Assembly (NCBI RefSeq): GCF_900105905.1
Contig: NZ_FNSV01000005.1
Location: 3,906,001-3,970,000, forward strand
Length of the DNA: 64,000 nucleotides
Source: Rhodococcus koreensis
Lineage (GTDB): Bacteria > Actinomycetota > Actinomycetes > Mycobacteriales > Mycobacteriaceae
Direction of reading: 5' to 3'
The position numbers and the translations under genes were made by a program. The notes under the pieces are model-generated. The model had not been told where the DNA came from and made no database searches. It saw only the letters and a program-made list of their open reading frames with translations. Position 1 is the stretch's first letter; each line of letters begins with the position of its first letter. Positions 16,519 through 25,270 of the stretch are shown here, piece after piece.

Positions 16519-17448
16519 CCCCGGCGCGGCCTCGACGCAGCGGAATCCGATGTGGCTCATCCCGGTGTCGACCATCTGCGGCCGCCGGGCCGCGGGCCGG
16601 TATCGGCGGCAGTAGATGTCTGCGCAGAGGAACGATCCACCCTTGATCACTCGCCGCGGAACCCGGAACTGGGGTTGACGCGGGTCGAAGCTCTCCGCCA
16701 TGCCGGGTCCACGCGGATTGCGTGGCGCACAGCACGACTGCGCGGTGTCGTCGTGCCGATCGGCGTACCAGTCGGCGGTCCACTCCCACACGTTTCCCGC
16801 CATGTCGAACAGACCGTAGTCGTTGGGCCGATAACTACCGACGGCGGTCGTGGTGCCGTACCCGGGGTCGGCGCGCCACGGGAAGTCCCCGTGCCAGTAG
16901 TTCGCCGGCGGCGGGGACTCGGCGTCCGGGATGTCGCCCCAGGTGAATTCGGCCTGGTCGAGACCGCCGCGCGCCGCGGCCTCCCACTGCGCCTCGGTGG
17001 GGAGGGACCGTCCGGCCCACTGTGCGTACGCGGCCGCGTCCTCGTGGGCGACGTGGACGACGGGATGCCGTTCACGGCCGGCGATCGTCGACGCCGGTCC
17101 GGTGGGGCGGTGCCAGGACGCGCCGACCGTCCAGGTCCACCACTGGCTCAGGTGACGGAGATCGACCGGCCCGCGGGTGGGAGTGAACACCATCGATCCG
17201 GGTTGCAGGTTCTCCGCCGGAGCCCCCGGAAAGTCGGCGGGGTTCAGCGGACGCTCGGCGACCGTGACGTAACCGGTGTCCCGCACGAACGTCGTGAACT
17301 GTTCGTTGGTGACCTGGTACGCCTCGATCGCGAACGCGTCGACCGCCACCCGATGCGCCGGACCCTCTTCCGGATAGTGCCGATCCGAGCCCATGGTGAA
17401 CGTCTGGGCGGGGATGCGACGGACGTCGGAAACGGTCACGGTATCCAC
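16510..17448 (-). CDS. Formylglycine-generating enzyme (SUMF1/EgtB superfamily)
   Basis: 312 residues from GTG 17448 (VDTVTVSDVRRIPA) with GGGGAG 7 nt upstream. FGE-sulfatase fold: FTMGSDRHYPEEGPAHRV, PVVHVAHEDAAAYAQWAG, LPTEAQWEAAARGG, NVWEWTADWY, and the catalytic copper-binding pair C275/C280 in SFLCADIYC. It oxidises the active-site Cys of type-I sulfatases to formylglycine. The sulfatase it would activate is two genes upstream in the same operon, with a HAD hydrolase between them. Confidence 0.93.
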   Translation of the reverse strand: MDTVTVSDVRRIPAQTFTMGSDRHYPEEGPAHRVAVDAFAIEAYQVTNEQFTTFVRDTGYVTVAERPLNPADFPGAPAENLQPGSMVFTPTRGPVDLRHLSQWWTWTVGASWHRPTGPASTIAGRERHPVVHVAHEDAAAYAQWAGRSLPTEAQWEAAARGGLDQAEFTWGDIPDAESPPPANYWHGDFPWRADPGYGTTTAVGSYRPNDYGLFDMAGNVWEWTADWYADRHDDTAQSCCAPRNPRGPGMAESFDPRQPQFRVPRRVIKGGSFLCADIYCRRYRPAARRPQMVDTGMSHIGFRCVEAAPGSE

Positions 17449-17469
17449 GAAGTCTCCCCTTCCGACTGC

Positions 17470-18411
17470 TCAGGTGACTGCCGGCGAGAAGACGCTCGTC
17501 CAATCGTTCTTCATGCTTACCACGGTCCAGTTGTTTGCTCGTGCCTCTTCGAGGGCCTGCTCGGCGCCGGCGACGTAGTCGAATTCGCGATCGGCGTCGT
17601 CGTGCAGGATCAGCACCCGCAGGGACGGGCGGTCGGGCAGCCCGGAGAACGCCAGCATCGGCAGGTCGCCGTTGGAGTTGCCGACCGACAGGATCGGCCG
17701 ACGCCCGATCCTGCTCCAGATCCGGACCGGTTTCTCCGGTCCGTCGTCGAAGAAGTCCATCGCCGCCTTGTAGAGCAGCTCCGTCCGGCCTTCCTCGGCG
17801 CGGTAGGAGAGGCCGAGTGCGCTGCCGATGATCCGTTCCGGCGGCACCCCGTAGAGCTGCCCTGCGATCGGGCGCATGAAGTCCCGGTCACCGCCGGACG
17901 CGAGGTAGATCGTGAATCCGTTCGCCTCCAGGTAGCGCAGCAGTTCGACCATCGGTGCGTATCCGCAGCCCCGGTACGGTCGACCGAGCGTCGGATGGTC
18001 CGCCCCGTCGAAGAATGCGGTGACGCGGGCGTCGTAGTCCTCGACGCTGACCTCGTCGAACGCCCGGGTGATCGCACCCATCAACAGCTTCAGATCCGCG
18101 TCGTCGCCGTGATAATGCTTGACCATCGCGGCGCCGAGCCATTTCAGGTCGTGCTCGTGCGCGGCCTGCCAGGGCTGCGTCTGCTGCAGATCGGGATCGG
18201 CAGCGGCCATTTCCGCCAAGCGCCGGATCGTGAAGTCGAGTTGGATCGGCATCGGCTTCTCGCACCACAGTGTGCCGTCGTTGTCGAAAACGGCGACCCG
18301 GTCCGCAGGCTCGACGAAGTCCGGCCCGCGCGCCGTTACCCGTCCGACGAAGTCCTCGATCGCGGACCGCGTCGATCCGTCCGCCCAGGAACCACCCAGT
18401 CCGGCACCCAT
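17470..18411 (-). CDS. HAD-family phosphatase-like hydrolase
   Basis: 313 residues from ATG 18411 with GAAGGA 9 nt upstream; the start is 5 bp after the sulfatase stop. HAD motifs: I VAVFDNDGTLW (D-x-D nucleophile pair), II YLASGGDRDF, III near KAAMDFF, and IV ILSVGNSNGDLPML with the acidic pair. This type of HAD protein is related to SerB/phosphoserine phosphatase and is often found beside sulfatases in actinomycetes. A role in the sulfatase operon (for example removing phosphate from the desulfated product) is inference. Confidence 0.86.
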   Translation of the reverse strand: MGAGLGGSWADGSTRSAIEDFVGRVTARGPDFVEPADRVAVFDNDGTLWCEKPMPIQLDFTIRRLAEMAAADPDLQQTQPWQAAHEHDLKWLGAAMVKHYHGDDADLKLLMGAITRAFDEVSVEDYDARVTAFFDGADHPTLGRPYRGCGYAPMVELLRYLEANGFTIYLASGGDRDFMRPIAGQLYGVPPERIIGSALGLSYRAEEGRTELLYKAAMDFFDDGPEKPVRIWSRIGRRPILSVGNSNGDLPMLAFSGLPDRPSLRVLILHDDADREFDYVAGAEQALEEARANNWTVVSMKNDWTSVFSPAVT

Positions 18412-18416
18412 CCCGG

Positions 18417-19955
18417 TCAGTCCTTCGACAGGAAGGCGTGCAGCTTCGCCACCGCGTGGTCGATCGTGAAGCTTGCCGGCTCCTGCCGCGGAGGAAATTC
18501 CTTGAACGTCTCGAGGAATTGAGTCGTGATGACCGTTCCGTAGATCGCGATGTAGTCGTGGTCGAGGAACCAGTCCCAATAGGTGTTCGACGTGATATCG
18601 GCCCGCTCGAACGGGTCGGTGCGCAGGTTGAACAGTTTCGGTAGCCGCAGTGGAGTGAACGGCTCCGCCCACAGTCCGAGGGTGCCCTGCGCCCGCTGCT
18701 CCATGAACACGATCTTCCAGTTGTCGAAACGGATGCCCAGCACGTCGCAGTCGTCGGAGAAATAGACCATGCCCCGGCGCGGGGACTTGTCGACCTCACC
18801 GGTGAGATACGGCAGCAGGTTGTAGCCGTCGATGTGCGCCTTGAACCTCTTGCCGCCGGCGTCGTGACCGCTCTTCAGTTTCTCGACGATCTCGGGCGCA
18901 CCCGCGGCGGCGAGGAAGGTGGGAAGCCAGTCGTGGTGCTGAACGATCTCGTTGGATACGACGCCGGCGGGAATCTTGCCCGGCCAGCGGATCACCTCTG
19001 GGACGCGGAACGCACCCTCCCAGTTGGTGTCCTTCTCGCTGCGGAACGGGGTGGTCGCGCCGTCCGGCCAGGTGTTCGCGTGGGGACCGTTGTCGGTGCT
19101 GTAGATGACGATGGTGTTCTCGGCGAGCCCGAGTTCGTCGACGGCGTCCAGCAGTTGGCCGACGTGCCTGTCGTGATCGATCATGGTGTCGTGGTAGGGC
19201 GACTGCCAGTGCCCGGCCTGCCCGACGCTCTCCGGTTTGGTGTGGGTCCGCAGGTGCATGTGCGTGGTGTTCATCCACACGAAGAACGGGGTGTCCGCTT
19301 CCTTCTGCCGCGTGATGAAGTCGATTGCCGCGGATACCGTCTCGTCGTCGATGGTCTCCATGCGCTTCTTGGTCAGCGGCCCGGTGTCCTCGATGCGCTG
19401 CTTCCCGAACGGCCCGTACCGCGGATCGACCTCGCCGGCATCTTCCTCGGTGGCCCAGCAATGGAGGACGCCGCGCGGCATCATCACCTCGTGCAGTTTG
19501 GGATAGTCCTGCGCGCTGGGATAATCGGGGAGCTCGGGTTCTTCCTCCGCGTTGAGGTGATAGAGGTTGCCGAAGAACTCGTCGAACCCGTGCACGGTCG
19601 GCAGATACTTGTTCAAGTCGCCGAGATGGTTCTTTCCGAACTGTCCGGTGGCGTATCCGAGGGGCTTGAGCAGCTCGGCGATGGTGGGGTCCTCCGGCGA
19701 CAATCCGACGTCGACTCCCGGGATTCCCACCTTGCTCATGCCGGTTCGGTACACGCTCTGCCCGGTGATGAACGACGCCCGGCCCGCCGTGCAACTCTGT
19801 TCGCCGTAGGAGTCGGTGAACTTCATACCTTCGTCGGCGAGACGGTCGATGTTCGGTGTGCGGTACCCCATCAGGCCATCGCTGTAGCAGCTGAGATTGG
19901 TGATACCGATGTCGTCGCCCCAGATGACCAGGATGTTCGGCTTCGGGTCCGTCAT
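18417..19955 (-). CDS. Type-I sulfatase (arylsulfatase family)
   Basis: 512 residues from ATG 19955, SD GAGGAGAG. N-terminal metal site ILVIWGDDIG, followed by the formylglycine site at C55: SCTAGRASFITG. The motif is C-T-A-G-R, with Ala in place of the usual Pro of CxPxR. The second part of the signature (GYATGQFGKNHLGD) and the metal-binding YSTDNGPH block are intact. Hydrolyses a sulfate ester; no signal peptide is visible, so it is probably cytoplasmic. The FGE that would mature it is encoded downstream in the same operon. Confidence 0.92.
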   Translation of the reverse strand: MTDPKPNILVIWGDDIGITNLSCYSDGLMGYRTPNIDRLADEGMKFTDSYGEQSCTAGRASFITGQSVYRTGMSKVGIPGVDVGLSPEDPTIAELLKPLGYATGQFGKNHLGDLNKYLPTVHGFDEFFGNLYHLNAEEEPELPDYPSAQDYPKLHEVMMPRGVLHCWATEEDAGEVDPRYGPFGKQRIEDTGPLTKKRMETIDDETVSAAIDFITRQKEADTPFFVWMNTTHMHLRTHTKPESVGQAGHWQSPYHDTMIDHDRHVGQLLDAVDELGLAENTIVIYSTDNGPHANTWPDGATTPFRSEKDTNWEGAFRVPEVIRWPGKIPAGVVSNEIVQHHDWLPTFLAAAGAPEIVEKLKSGHDAGGKRFKAHIDGYNLLPYLTGEVDKSPRRGMVYFSDDCDVLGIRFDNWKIVFMEQRAQGTLGLWAEPFTPLRLPKLFNLRTDPFERADITSNTYWDWFLDHDYIAIYGTVITTQFLETFKEFPPRQEPASFTIDHAVAKLHAFLSKD

Positions 19956-20061
19956 CTGTCTCTCCTCGCATCATCGGGGGAATCGCAGTCCTGACGATGC
20001 TCGCCGTACGTCCCGGCCACATCACCCGCGCCGGGTGAGAACCTCGTGCCGCCGACCTGCG

Positions 20062-20715
20062 TCAGTCCGGCGGCACGGACGCCGGTCGGTCCACGGCCAG
20101 GATGTACACGCTGATCACCATCACCCACACCGGAAACACCAGCGTCACCCAGAGACTGAAGCTGACGACCACCAGGAGCGTGAGTGACAGCACGTAGGTG
20201 GCGACGGCCAGCCAACGCGGCATCAGCCCGGTGCGCAGCCAGATGGTCCCCAGCGAGATCATGAACACCCCGGCCATGCGCACCCCGTACACGTTGTTCA
20301 CGTGCAACATCACCTCGCGGCCGAAGTAGACCAGGTCGTTCTGCGGAGCGGTCGGCAGCCGGGATATGGCGAGCATTCCACCGGCGAGGGCCATCGACAC
20401 GAAGGTCGTCGCGAGGAACAACAGCCCACTGCCCAGGAAGACGGTCGAGAAGAATCGGTCTTCGAGTTCTCCGAGCCGGTCGCGAATGACGCCGATGAAC
20501 CACAGGAACGCGATGCCCGCGAAGGGCGCGAGGACCAGGGCCGCCGTGATCTGCGTCTGGTGACTCACCCACGGGGTGCCCGCGGCGCCCGGCAGTGCGC
20601 TGCGCAGCAGGACGATGCTGGAGGCGAACAGGACGCCGAAGACGACACCGGCGACGGCTGCGGCCCGTGGGGTCCGCAGCCGGTGGTACTCGGCATCGCC
20701 CCGTGTGCCGGCCAT
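20062..20715 (-). CDS. Uncharacterised polytopic membrane protein
   Basis: 217 residues from ATG 20715 (MAGTRGDAEYHRLRTP); an in-frame TTG at 20751 has no SD. Five hydrophobic segments are visible (AAVAGVVFGVLFASSIVLL, ALVLAPFAGIAFLWFIGVI, STVFLGSGLLFLATTFVSM, MAGVFMISLGTIWL, VLSLTLLVVVSFSLWV plus a final helix). I do not recognise the family. It is co-directional with and 106 bp upstream of the sulfatase gene, so it may belong to that operon. Confidence 0.75.
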   Translation of the reverse strand: MAGTRGDAEYHRLRTPRAAAVAGVVFGVLFASSIVLLRSALPGAAGTPWVSHQTQITAALVLAPFAGIAFLWFIGVIRDRLGELEDRFFSTVFLGSGLLFLATTFVSMALAGGMLAISRLPTAPQNDLVYFGREVMLHVNNVYGVRMAGVFMISLGTIWLRTGLMPRWLAVATYVLSLTLLVVVSFSLWVTLVFPVWVMVISVYILAVDRPASVPPD

Positions 20716-20772
20716 GAGATCAGTCTTCGCCGCGGTCGCGGTCCGGGGCAACAGGGACCGCCGGTCGAGCAG

Positions 20773-21231
20773 CTACCCGGAAGCCGCCAGTGTCGCTTTG
20801 AGAACGGTGACGTCCAGCGTGGCCGCCAGATCGGCGATCGTCACACCCGACAGGGTGTCCCGCCACGCACGCTCGGCGTCGGCCATGACCTTCGCGATGC
20901 CGCAGGGGGTTGTGCACTGTTCCGGTGGCGCGGCGAGCAGCCCCTGCTGCCGGATCTCCGTGCACCGAAACGCCGGTGCCGCGCCGTCGACCGCCTGCAC
21001 GACGTCGAGCACCGTGATGTCGCCGGGGGCACGGGTGAGGACGTACCCGCCGTCGCGGCCCTCGGTCGGGTGGACGAGGCCGGCCCGTGCCAGCGACTGC
21101 AGGTGCTTGGCGAGATAGGACTTCGACACCCCGTGCAGGTCTGCCAGCCGCGCGGTCGGCACCGGACCCTCGGCCTGGCTGAGCACGACGCAGCAGTGGA
21201 GCGACCACTCCACACCACCGGAAATCTTCAT
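20773..21231 (-). CDS. Rrf2-family transcriptional regulator
   Basis: 152 residues from ATG 21231 (MKISGGVEWSLHCC). Rrf2 winged HTH: VPTARLADLHGVSKSYLAKHLQSLARAGLV, wing EGRDGGYVLTRAPGDITVLDVV, then the Cys region FRCTEIRQQG...EQCTTPCGIAKVM, which in relatives ligates an Fe-S cluster or senses thiol stress. Located 10 bp after the NmrA-like gene in the same direction, so the two form an operon, probably autoregulated through the two dyads at 22000-22047. Confidence 0.9.
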   Translation of the reverse strand: MKISGGVEWSLHCCVVLSQAEGPVPTARLADLHGVSKSYLAKHLQSLARAGLVHPTEGRDGGYVLTRAPGDITVLDVVQAVDGAAPAFRCTEIRQQGLLAAPPEQCTTPCGIAKVMADAERAWRDTLSGVTIADLAATLDVTVLKATLAASG

Positions 21232-21241
21232 GCTCACGACC

Positions 21242-21985
21242 CTATTTGCGCAACCATTCGTCCAGGGTGGTCGGGGCGATCCAGGCGCCGGCGCCGGGTG
21301 TCGGCGTGATGGCCGCGTCGTCGAGTTGCGCACCGAAGTAGCCGGCGGCGGGATCGGTCGTCACGGACCGCTTGTCTCCGGTCGACGCGAACAGCCGGCG
21401 CACCAGTTCGTCGATGCCCAGCGGCTCGGGACCGGCGATCTCGACGGTGCCGTTCAACGGGGCGCCTGCGGCGACCTCCGCCACCCGCGACACGACGTCA
21501 CGCGAGGCGATGGGCTGCAGGTGCGCCGGCGTCGCGTGCACCGTGTCGCCGACGGTCCCGGCGTCGGCGATGCCCGCGATGAACTCGAAGAACTGGGTCG
21601 ATCGCACGATCGAGTAGGGCACCGGGCCCGCCTTGACCACGTCTTCCTGTGCGACCTTGGCCCGCAGGTATCCCGAGTCGGGAAGCCGGTCGGCGCCGAC
21701 GATCGACAGGACCACGTGGTGCCCGACGCCGGCGGCCTCCTCGGCGGCGAGCATGTGCTTCGTCGAGTCCCGGAAAAACGCCAGGACGTCGTCGTCCGCC
21801 CACGACGGCGAGTTGGTCAGGTCCACCACCGCGTCGGCTCCCGCGACGGCCTCCGCGACGCCCTTGCCGGTGGTCGTGTCGATTCCGTCGGCGCGGCCGA
21901 GTGCCACGACGTCGTGCCCGGTCTCGCCGAGCGTGGCCGCGACCTGCCGTCCGATCAGTCCGTTCCCGAAAATGACGATCTTCAC
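21242..21985 (-). CDS. NmrA-like / atypical SDR NAD(P)-binding protein
   Basis: 247 residues. Starts MKIVIFGNGLIGRQVAATL with the Rossmann G-x-G-x-x-G; contains AEAVAGADAVVDLTNSPSW and HHVVLSIVGADRLPDSGYLRAK, typical of NmrA/HSCARG-like SDRs (YfcH/azoreductase-like), which sense NADPH or reduce quinones. No classical YxxxK dyad outside GYLRAK. Paired with the Rrf2 regulator, suggesting a redox/electrophile-responsive module, as is common for Rrf2-SDR pairs. Confidence 0.87.
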   Translation of the reverse strand: MKIVIFGNGLIGRQVAATLGETGHDVVALGRADGIDTTTGKGVAEAVAGADAVVDLTNSPSWADDDVLAFFRDSTKHMLAAEEAAGVGHHVVLSIVGADRLPDSGYLRAKVAQEDVVKAGPVPYSIVRSTQFFEFIAGIADAGTVGDTVHATPAHLQPIASRDVVSRVAEVAAGAPLNGTVEIAGPEPLGIDELVRRLFASTGDKRSVTTDPAAGYFGAQLDDAAITPTPGAGAWIAPTTLDEWLRK

Positions 21986-21999
21986 GTCTTCTCTCCTTT

Positions 22000-22047
22000 A
22001 CTCGGATAAGCCGTATCCGAGTTTACTCCGACAAGCGTTGTCCGAGT
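22000..22047. promoter_or_regulatory. Double Rrf2-type operator upstream of NmrA/Rrf2 operon
   Basis: Two tandem inverted repeats: ACTCGGATA (22000-22008) with TATCCGAGT (22014-22022), and ACTCCGACAA (22025-22034) with TTGTCCGAGT (22038-22047). The dyad centres are 25 bp apart and share the outer arm ACTCsGA/TCCGAGT. They lie 15 bp upstream of the NmrA-like start codon, where Rrf2 dimers would block transcription. Confidence 0.7.
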
Positions 22048-22058
22048 CAAGGCCCGCA

Positions 22059-24248
22059 TCACGCCGATTCCGGCCGCACCACGACGGGGACGCCTTCGTA
22101 CGGCGCGAGGGTGATCGGGAAACTGTGCAGCTCGTCCACGGCGCCGATCTGTTCGTCGGTGAACAGGTTGACCGCGGGCGAGCCCGCGGGCAGGAACTGC
22201 GACTGGACGGTCGCGGCGATCTCCTCGGATGTGAAGTTGAGGACCGTGACCTCCAGACTCGCGTCCGCCAGTTCGTGGACCATCACGAGCAGCCCCTTGT
22301 GCGACACGGTCGGCACGTCGAGCTGGACGGCGGTGGCGATGCCGAATCGGTTCCGGATGTTGATGATGCGGGCCAAGCGGCGTGCGAAGGACGTCGGATC
22401 CTGCAGTTGCACAGGCAAACTCCCGTACAGACTGTGTCCGCGGGGAATGCCCGACTCCGACCGTTCGGCGTCCGGGTTGACGCCCATCAGGTCGTGCGCA
22501 CCCCGGTTGATCCAGCGGGTGTCCCCCTCCGCGAGGAGATCGGCGACGTCCTCGGACGGCACGGGAAGCAACCCGCACAGGTCCCAGCCCGACAGAGCGA
22601 ACACTCCCGGCTGGAGTGCGTTGAACATCGCCAGCAGCAGGTGGGCCTGCTTGACGGTGTCGATGTCGGCGGCGTCCATCCGGTCGAGGTCGCGGATGCC
22701 CAGCGCGGCGGTGATGACACTGGCTGTCGTGCACGCGATCCCGTTCGTGGTGAACGTGCGGTTGTACGGCGCCCACCGCCCGGTGAGCCGCTCGCAGAGG
22801 TCCTTGCGGATGCGGTCGCCGAGGTCCGACCCGGTGACGGACTCGCCGCCGTAGTCGAACTCGTCGTCCTTGTGCAGCGTCGCGAAATGGACCAGCTCGA
22901 ACGTCAGCTCGTCGTGGTTCTGCAGAGCATGGACGAGCGAAGCCGCGTCGACGCCGTGATCGCGGGCGAGGTTCATCGTCAACCGGAGGAATTCGGTGTT
23001 CCCCATGACCAGCGCGTGATGGTAGGCGGGGCGATTGATGAAGTCGTACGACAGGTCGGCGCCGGTCGTGCCCATCGCCTTGATGTCGTCGATGGTGAGG
23101 TTCAACTCCTGGAACGTGAATCCGCCCATCTTCCGCACGATGCTGGCGATGAGGTGATTCGCCGCCTCCGACAGCGGGTGCCCCTCCGACCAGCCGGGGA
23201 GTCCCTCGGTGCGGCGTTCCACCCCGAGGAAACCGTTGGCGTCCAGGCGGAGCGCGCCTGCGCCGAGGTCCGCGATGGAATGGCATGCGTCGCCGATGAC
23301 GAGGCGCATGCCCGCGAACGACGGATCGAGCCAGTTGATCGACGGCTGCCCCGCCTTGAAATAGTGCAGATACACCCACCTGCGCTCGACGCCGTCCACC
23401 CCCATCACCGCGGGTGTGACACTCCAGTTGGTCTCCTTCACCCCGAGTTCGTAGAAGATGACCCGCTGGAGTTGCCCGATGATGTACCCGGCGCGGGCGA
23501 GTTGCGCCTCGGTGTCGGCGTCGATGTTCACCGCGTCCCGGCCGTCCGGCACGCGGGGAAGCAGGTGCCAGTCCTGCTGTTCGATCTCCACCATGTGATA
23601 GATGCCGGGATAGTCGGCGTGCGCCATCTCGGCGAGCCGGAAGTCGGCGCCCTTACCCGTGTGACCGGGGACGATGTCGTCGATGACGATGCCGTCGTAC
23701 GCTGCGGCGACGACGCAGAGCTTGCGGAACTCATCCTCCGTCCCGAACGCCGAGTCGATCTGCATGCTGATGCGGTCGAAGTGGCCGTCCACCGAGGGCG
23801 TGGCCCGCCACCCGTCGATCCCACCGGCCTGCTTCACCGGCCCCGTGTGCACCGCCGTCACCCCGATGTCGGAGAACGCCTGCCACAGCGACTCGTCGCC
23901 GAGCGAACTCAGGAAACTCGCGCCCGGCGCCGTGATGATCGAGATCGGGTACGCCGTGAACCACACCGAACCCCGCTCCACCGCGGCCCGCGGATTGGGG
24001 TCGGCATACGGGTTCTGCCACATGCTGCCCTTGCCGGACAACTGCTCCGCGATCAACTTCGCATCGTGCAGGATCGACTGGTTGATCAGCCACTCCACAT
24101 ACTTCGGGTTGTCCGGCACCGGTTCACCCGACTGCGCATCCACCCTGGCCGCGCGGCGGACCGACGGTTTCAACGGCCGCGGACGCGCCGGGTAGAACTG
24201 CTCGTCGTAGCTGATCTCGCTGGGCTCGTGATGGATCTCGGGGTTCAT
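22059..24248 (-). CDS. GH13 alpha-glucan/trehalose synthase-like enzyme
   Basis: 729 residues from ATG 24248 (SD GGAGG). GH13 TIM barrel with the conserved blocks: IVIDDIVPGHTG (region I), GALRLDANGFLGVE with the nucleophile Asp (about residue 335), FTFQELNLTID with the acid/base Glu (about 378) and LQNHDELTFEL with the transition-state Asp (about 445). A C-terminal beta domain follows (LLVMVHELADASLEVTVLNF). Length and N-terminal extension (EWLINQSILHDAKLIAEQL) resemble maltose alpha-D-glucosyltransferase (trehalose synthase-like) proteins rather than secreted amylases; no signal peptide. The exact glucan reaction is not certain. Confidence 0.83.
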   Translation of the reverse strand: MNPEIHHEPSEISYDEQFYPARPRPLKPSVRRAARVDAQSGEPVPDNPKYVEWLINQSILHDAKLIAEQLSGKGSMWQNPYADPNPRAAVERGSVWFTAYPISIITAPGASFLSSLGDESLWQAFSDIGVTAVHTGPVKQAGGIDGWRATPSVDGHFDRISMQIDSAFGTEDEFRKLCVVAAAYDGIVIDDIVPGHTGKGADFRLAEMAHADYPGIYHMVEIEQQDWHLLPRVPDGRDAVNIDADTEAQLARAGYIIGQLQRVIFYELGVKETNWSVTPAVMGVDGVERRWVYLHYFKAGQPSINWLDPSFAGMRLVIGDACHSIADLGAGALRLDANGFLGVERRTEGLPGWSEGHPLSEAANHLIASIVRKMGGFTFQELNLTIDDIKAMGTTGADLSYDFINRPAYHHALVMGNTEFLRLTMNLARDHGVDAASLVHALQNHDELTFELVHFATLHKDDEFDYGGESVTGSDLGDRIRKDLCERLTGRWAPYNRTFTTNGIACTTASVITAALGIRDLDRMDAADIDTVKQAHLLLAMFNALQPGVFALSGWDLCGLLPVPSEDVADLLAEGDTRWINRGAHDLMGVNPDAERSESGIPRGHSLYGSLPVQLQDPTSFARRLARIINIRNRFGIATAVQLDVPTVSHKGLLVMVHELADASLEVTVLNFTSEEIAATVQSQFLPAGSPAVNLFTDEQIGAVDELHSFPITLAPYEGVPVVVRPESA

Positions 24249-24352
24249 GGTCCTCCGTCGTCATCTCGTCGACTCCGCACCGGTCGGCTACCCGTCCACC
24301 GTCCCACGGAAACGACCGCCCGGCATGCGGAGTTGGGGAGGAAACGGCTCGA

Positions 24353-25237
24353 TCACCTGGCGAGCAGCGGTGTGACGTCCCGGCCGACGAATTCGACGAA
24401 TCCCAGCAGATCCGGTTCGTCCTCGGTCGGCGTGATCGCCACGGACGTCGCGCCCAGATCGGCGAGTCTGCGCACCTCCGCGGCGATGGTGTTCGCGTCT
24501 CCCGCGACGCCGATTCCTGCGTCGGCCGGTTTCTCCCACCGCGCCAGTTCCGCATCCACCCGTCGCTGCGCACCGTCGCCGGTGGCGGCGATCTTCGGGA
24601 CGACCACGTCATGCGAGGCGGCCCGGTCGCCGCCGATCTCCTGCGCGATCAGGTCGCGGGTTCGGCGGACGTCGTCGTCGCCGACCGCGGACGGGAGGAG
24701 GTTGCCGTCACCCAGCCGTGCCGCCAGGCGGATCGACTTGGGGCCTTCGCCGCCGAGCATCAGCGGCACCCGCTCGGCCGGGGGCCAGTCCAGTGTCACG
24801 TCGTCGAGCCGAACGTACCGCCCGCGGGTGCTCACAGACTCGCCGTCGAGCAGCGCCCGCAGCGCCACCGAGTACTCCTCGAGCAGGGTCATCGGCGACC
24901 CGGCCCGGGCACCCACCTGCTCCATCCAGTCCTGCACCCCGTGTCCGACACCCGCGATCACCCGGCCGGGAAACAACCGGGCCATCGTGGCGATCTCCAT
25001 CGCGGTGAGCGCGACGTTACGCAGCGGGGCGGGCATCAACCCGACGCCGACGTGGATTCGTTCCGTCCATGCGAGCGCCGCGGCCGCCGACGCGACGCCG
25101 CTCTCCTTGAAACAGTCTTCCCACAACCAGATCTCGTCGAGGCCGCTGCTCTCGGCCACCCGCGCGAAGTCTCTCAACCGCTCAGGTTCGATCGCCGGGA
25201 TGAACGTCACGCCCAGTCGCGGCACCGCATTCGTCAT
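24353..25237 (-). CDS. LLM-class (luciferase-like) F420-dependent oxidoreductase
   Basis: 294 residues, TIM-barrel luciferase-like monooxygenase family: RLGVTFIPAIEPERLRDFARVAESSGLDEIWLWED, IHVGVGLMPAPLRNVALTAMEIATMARLFPGRVIAGVGHG and LMLGGEGPKSIRLAARLGDG are typical of the actinobacterial F420 branch. Oxidoreductase of unknown substrate, cytoplasmic. Lies 34 bp upstream of the LacI stop's side (co-directional), between the LacI regulator and the GH13 gene; a functional link is not established. Confidence 0.87.
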   Translation of the reverse strand: MTNAVPRLGVTFIPAIEPERLRDFARVAESSGLDEIWLWEDCFKESGVASAAAALAWTERIHVGVGLMPAPLRNVALTAMEIATMARLFPGRVIAGVGHGVQDWMEQVGARAGSPMTLLEEYSVALRALLDGESVSTRGRYVRLDDVTLDWPPAERVPLMLGGEGPKSIRLAARLGDGNLLPSAVGDDDVRRTRDLIAQEIGGDRAASHDVVVPKIAATGDGAQRRVDAELARWEKPADAGIGVAGDANTIAAEVRRLADLGATSVAITPTEDEPDLLGFVEFVGRDVTPLLAR

Positions 25238-25270
25238 CGACCCATCATGCGCGATCAGGCCGGCCCATCG

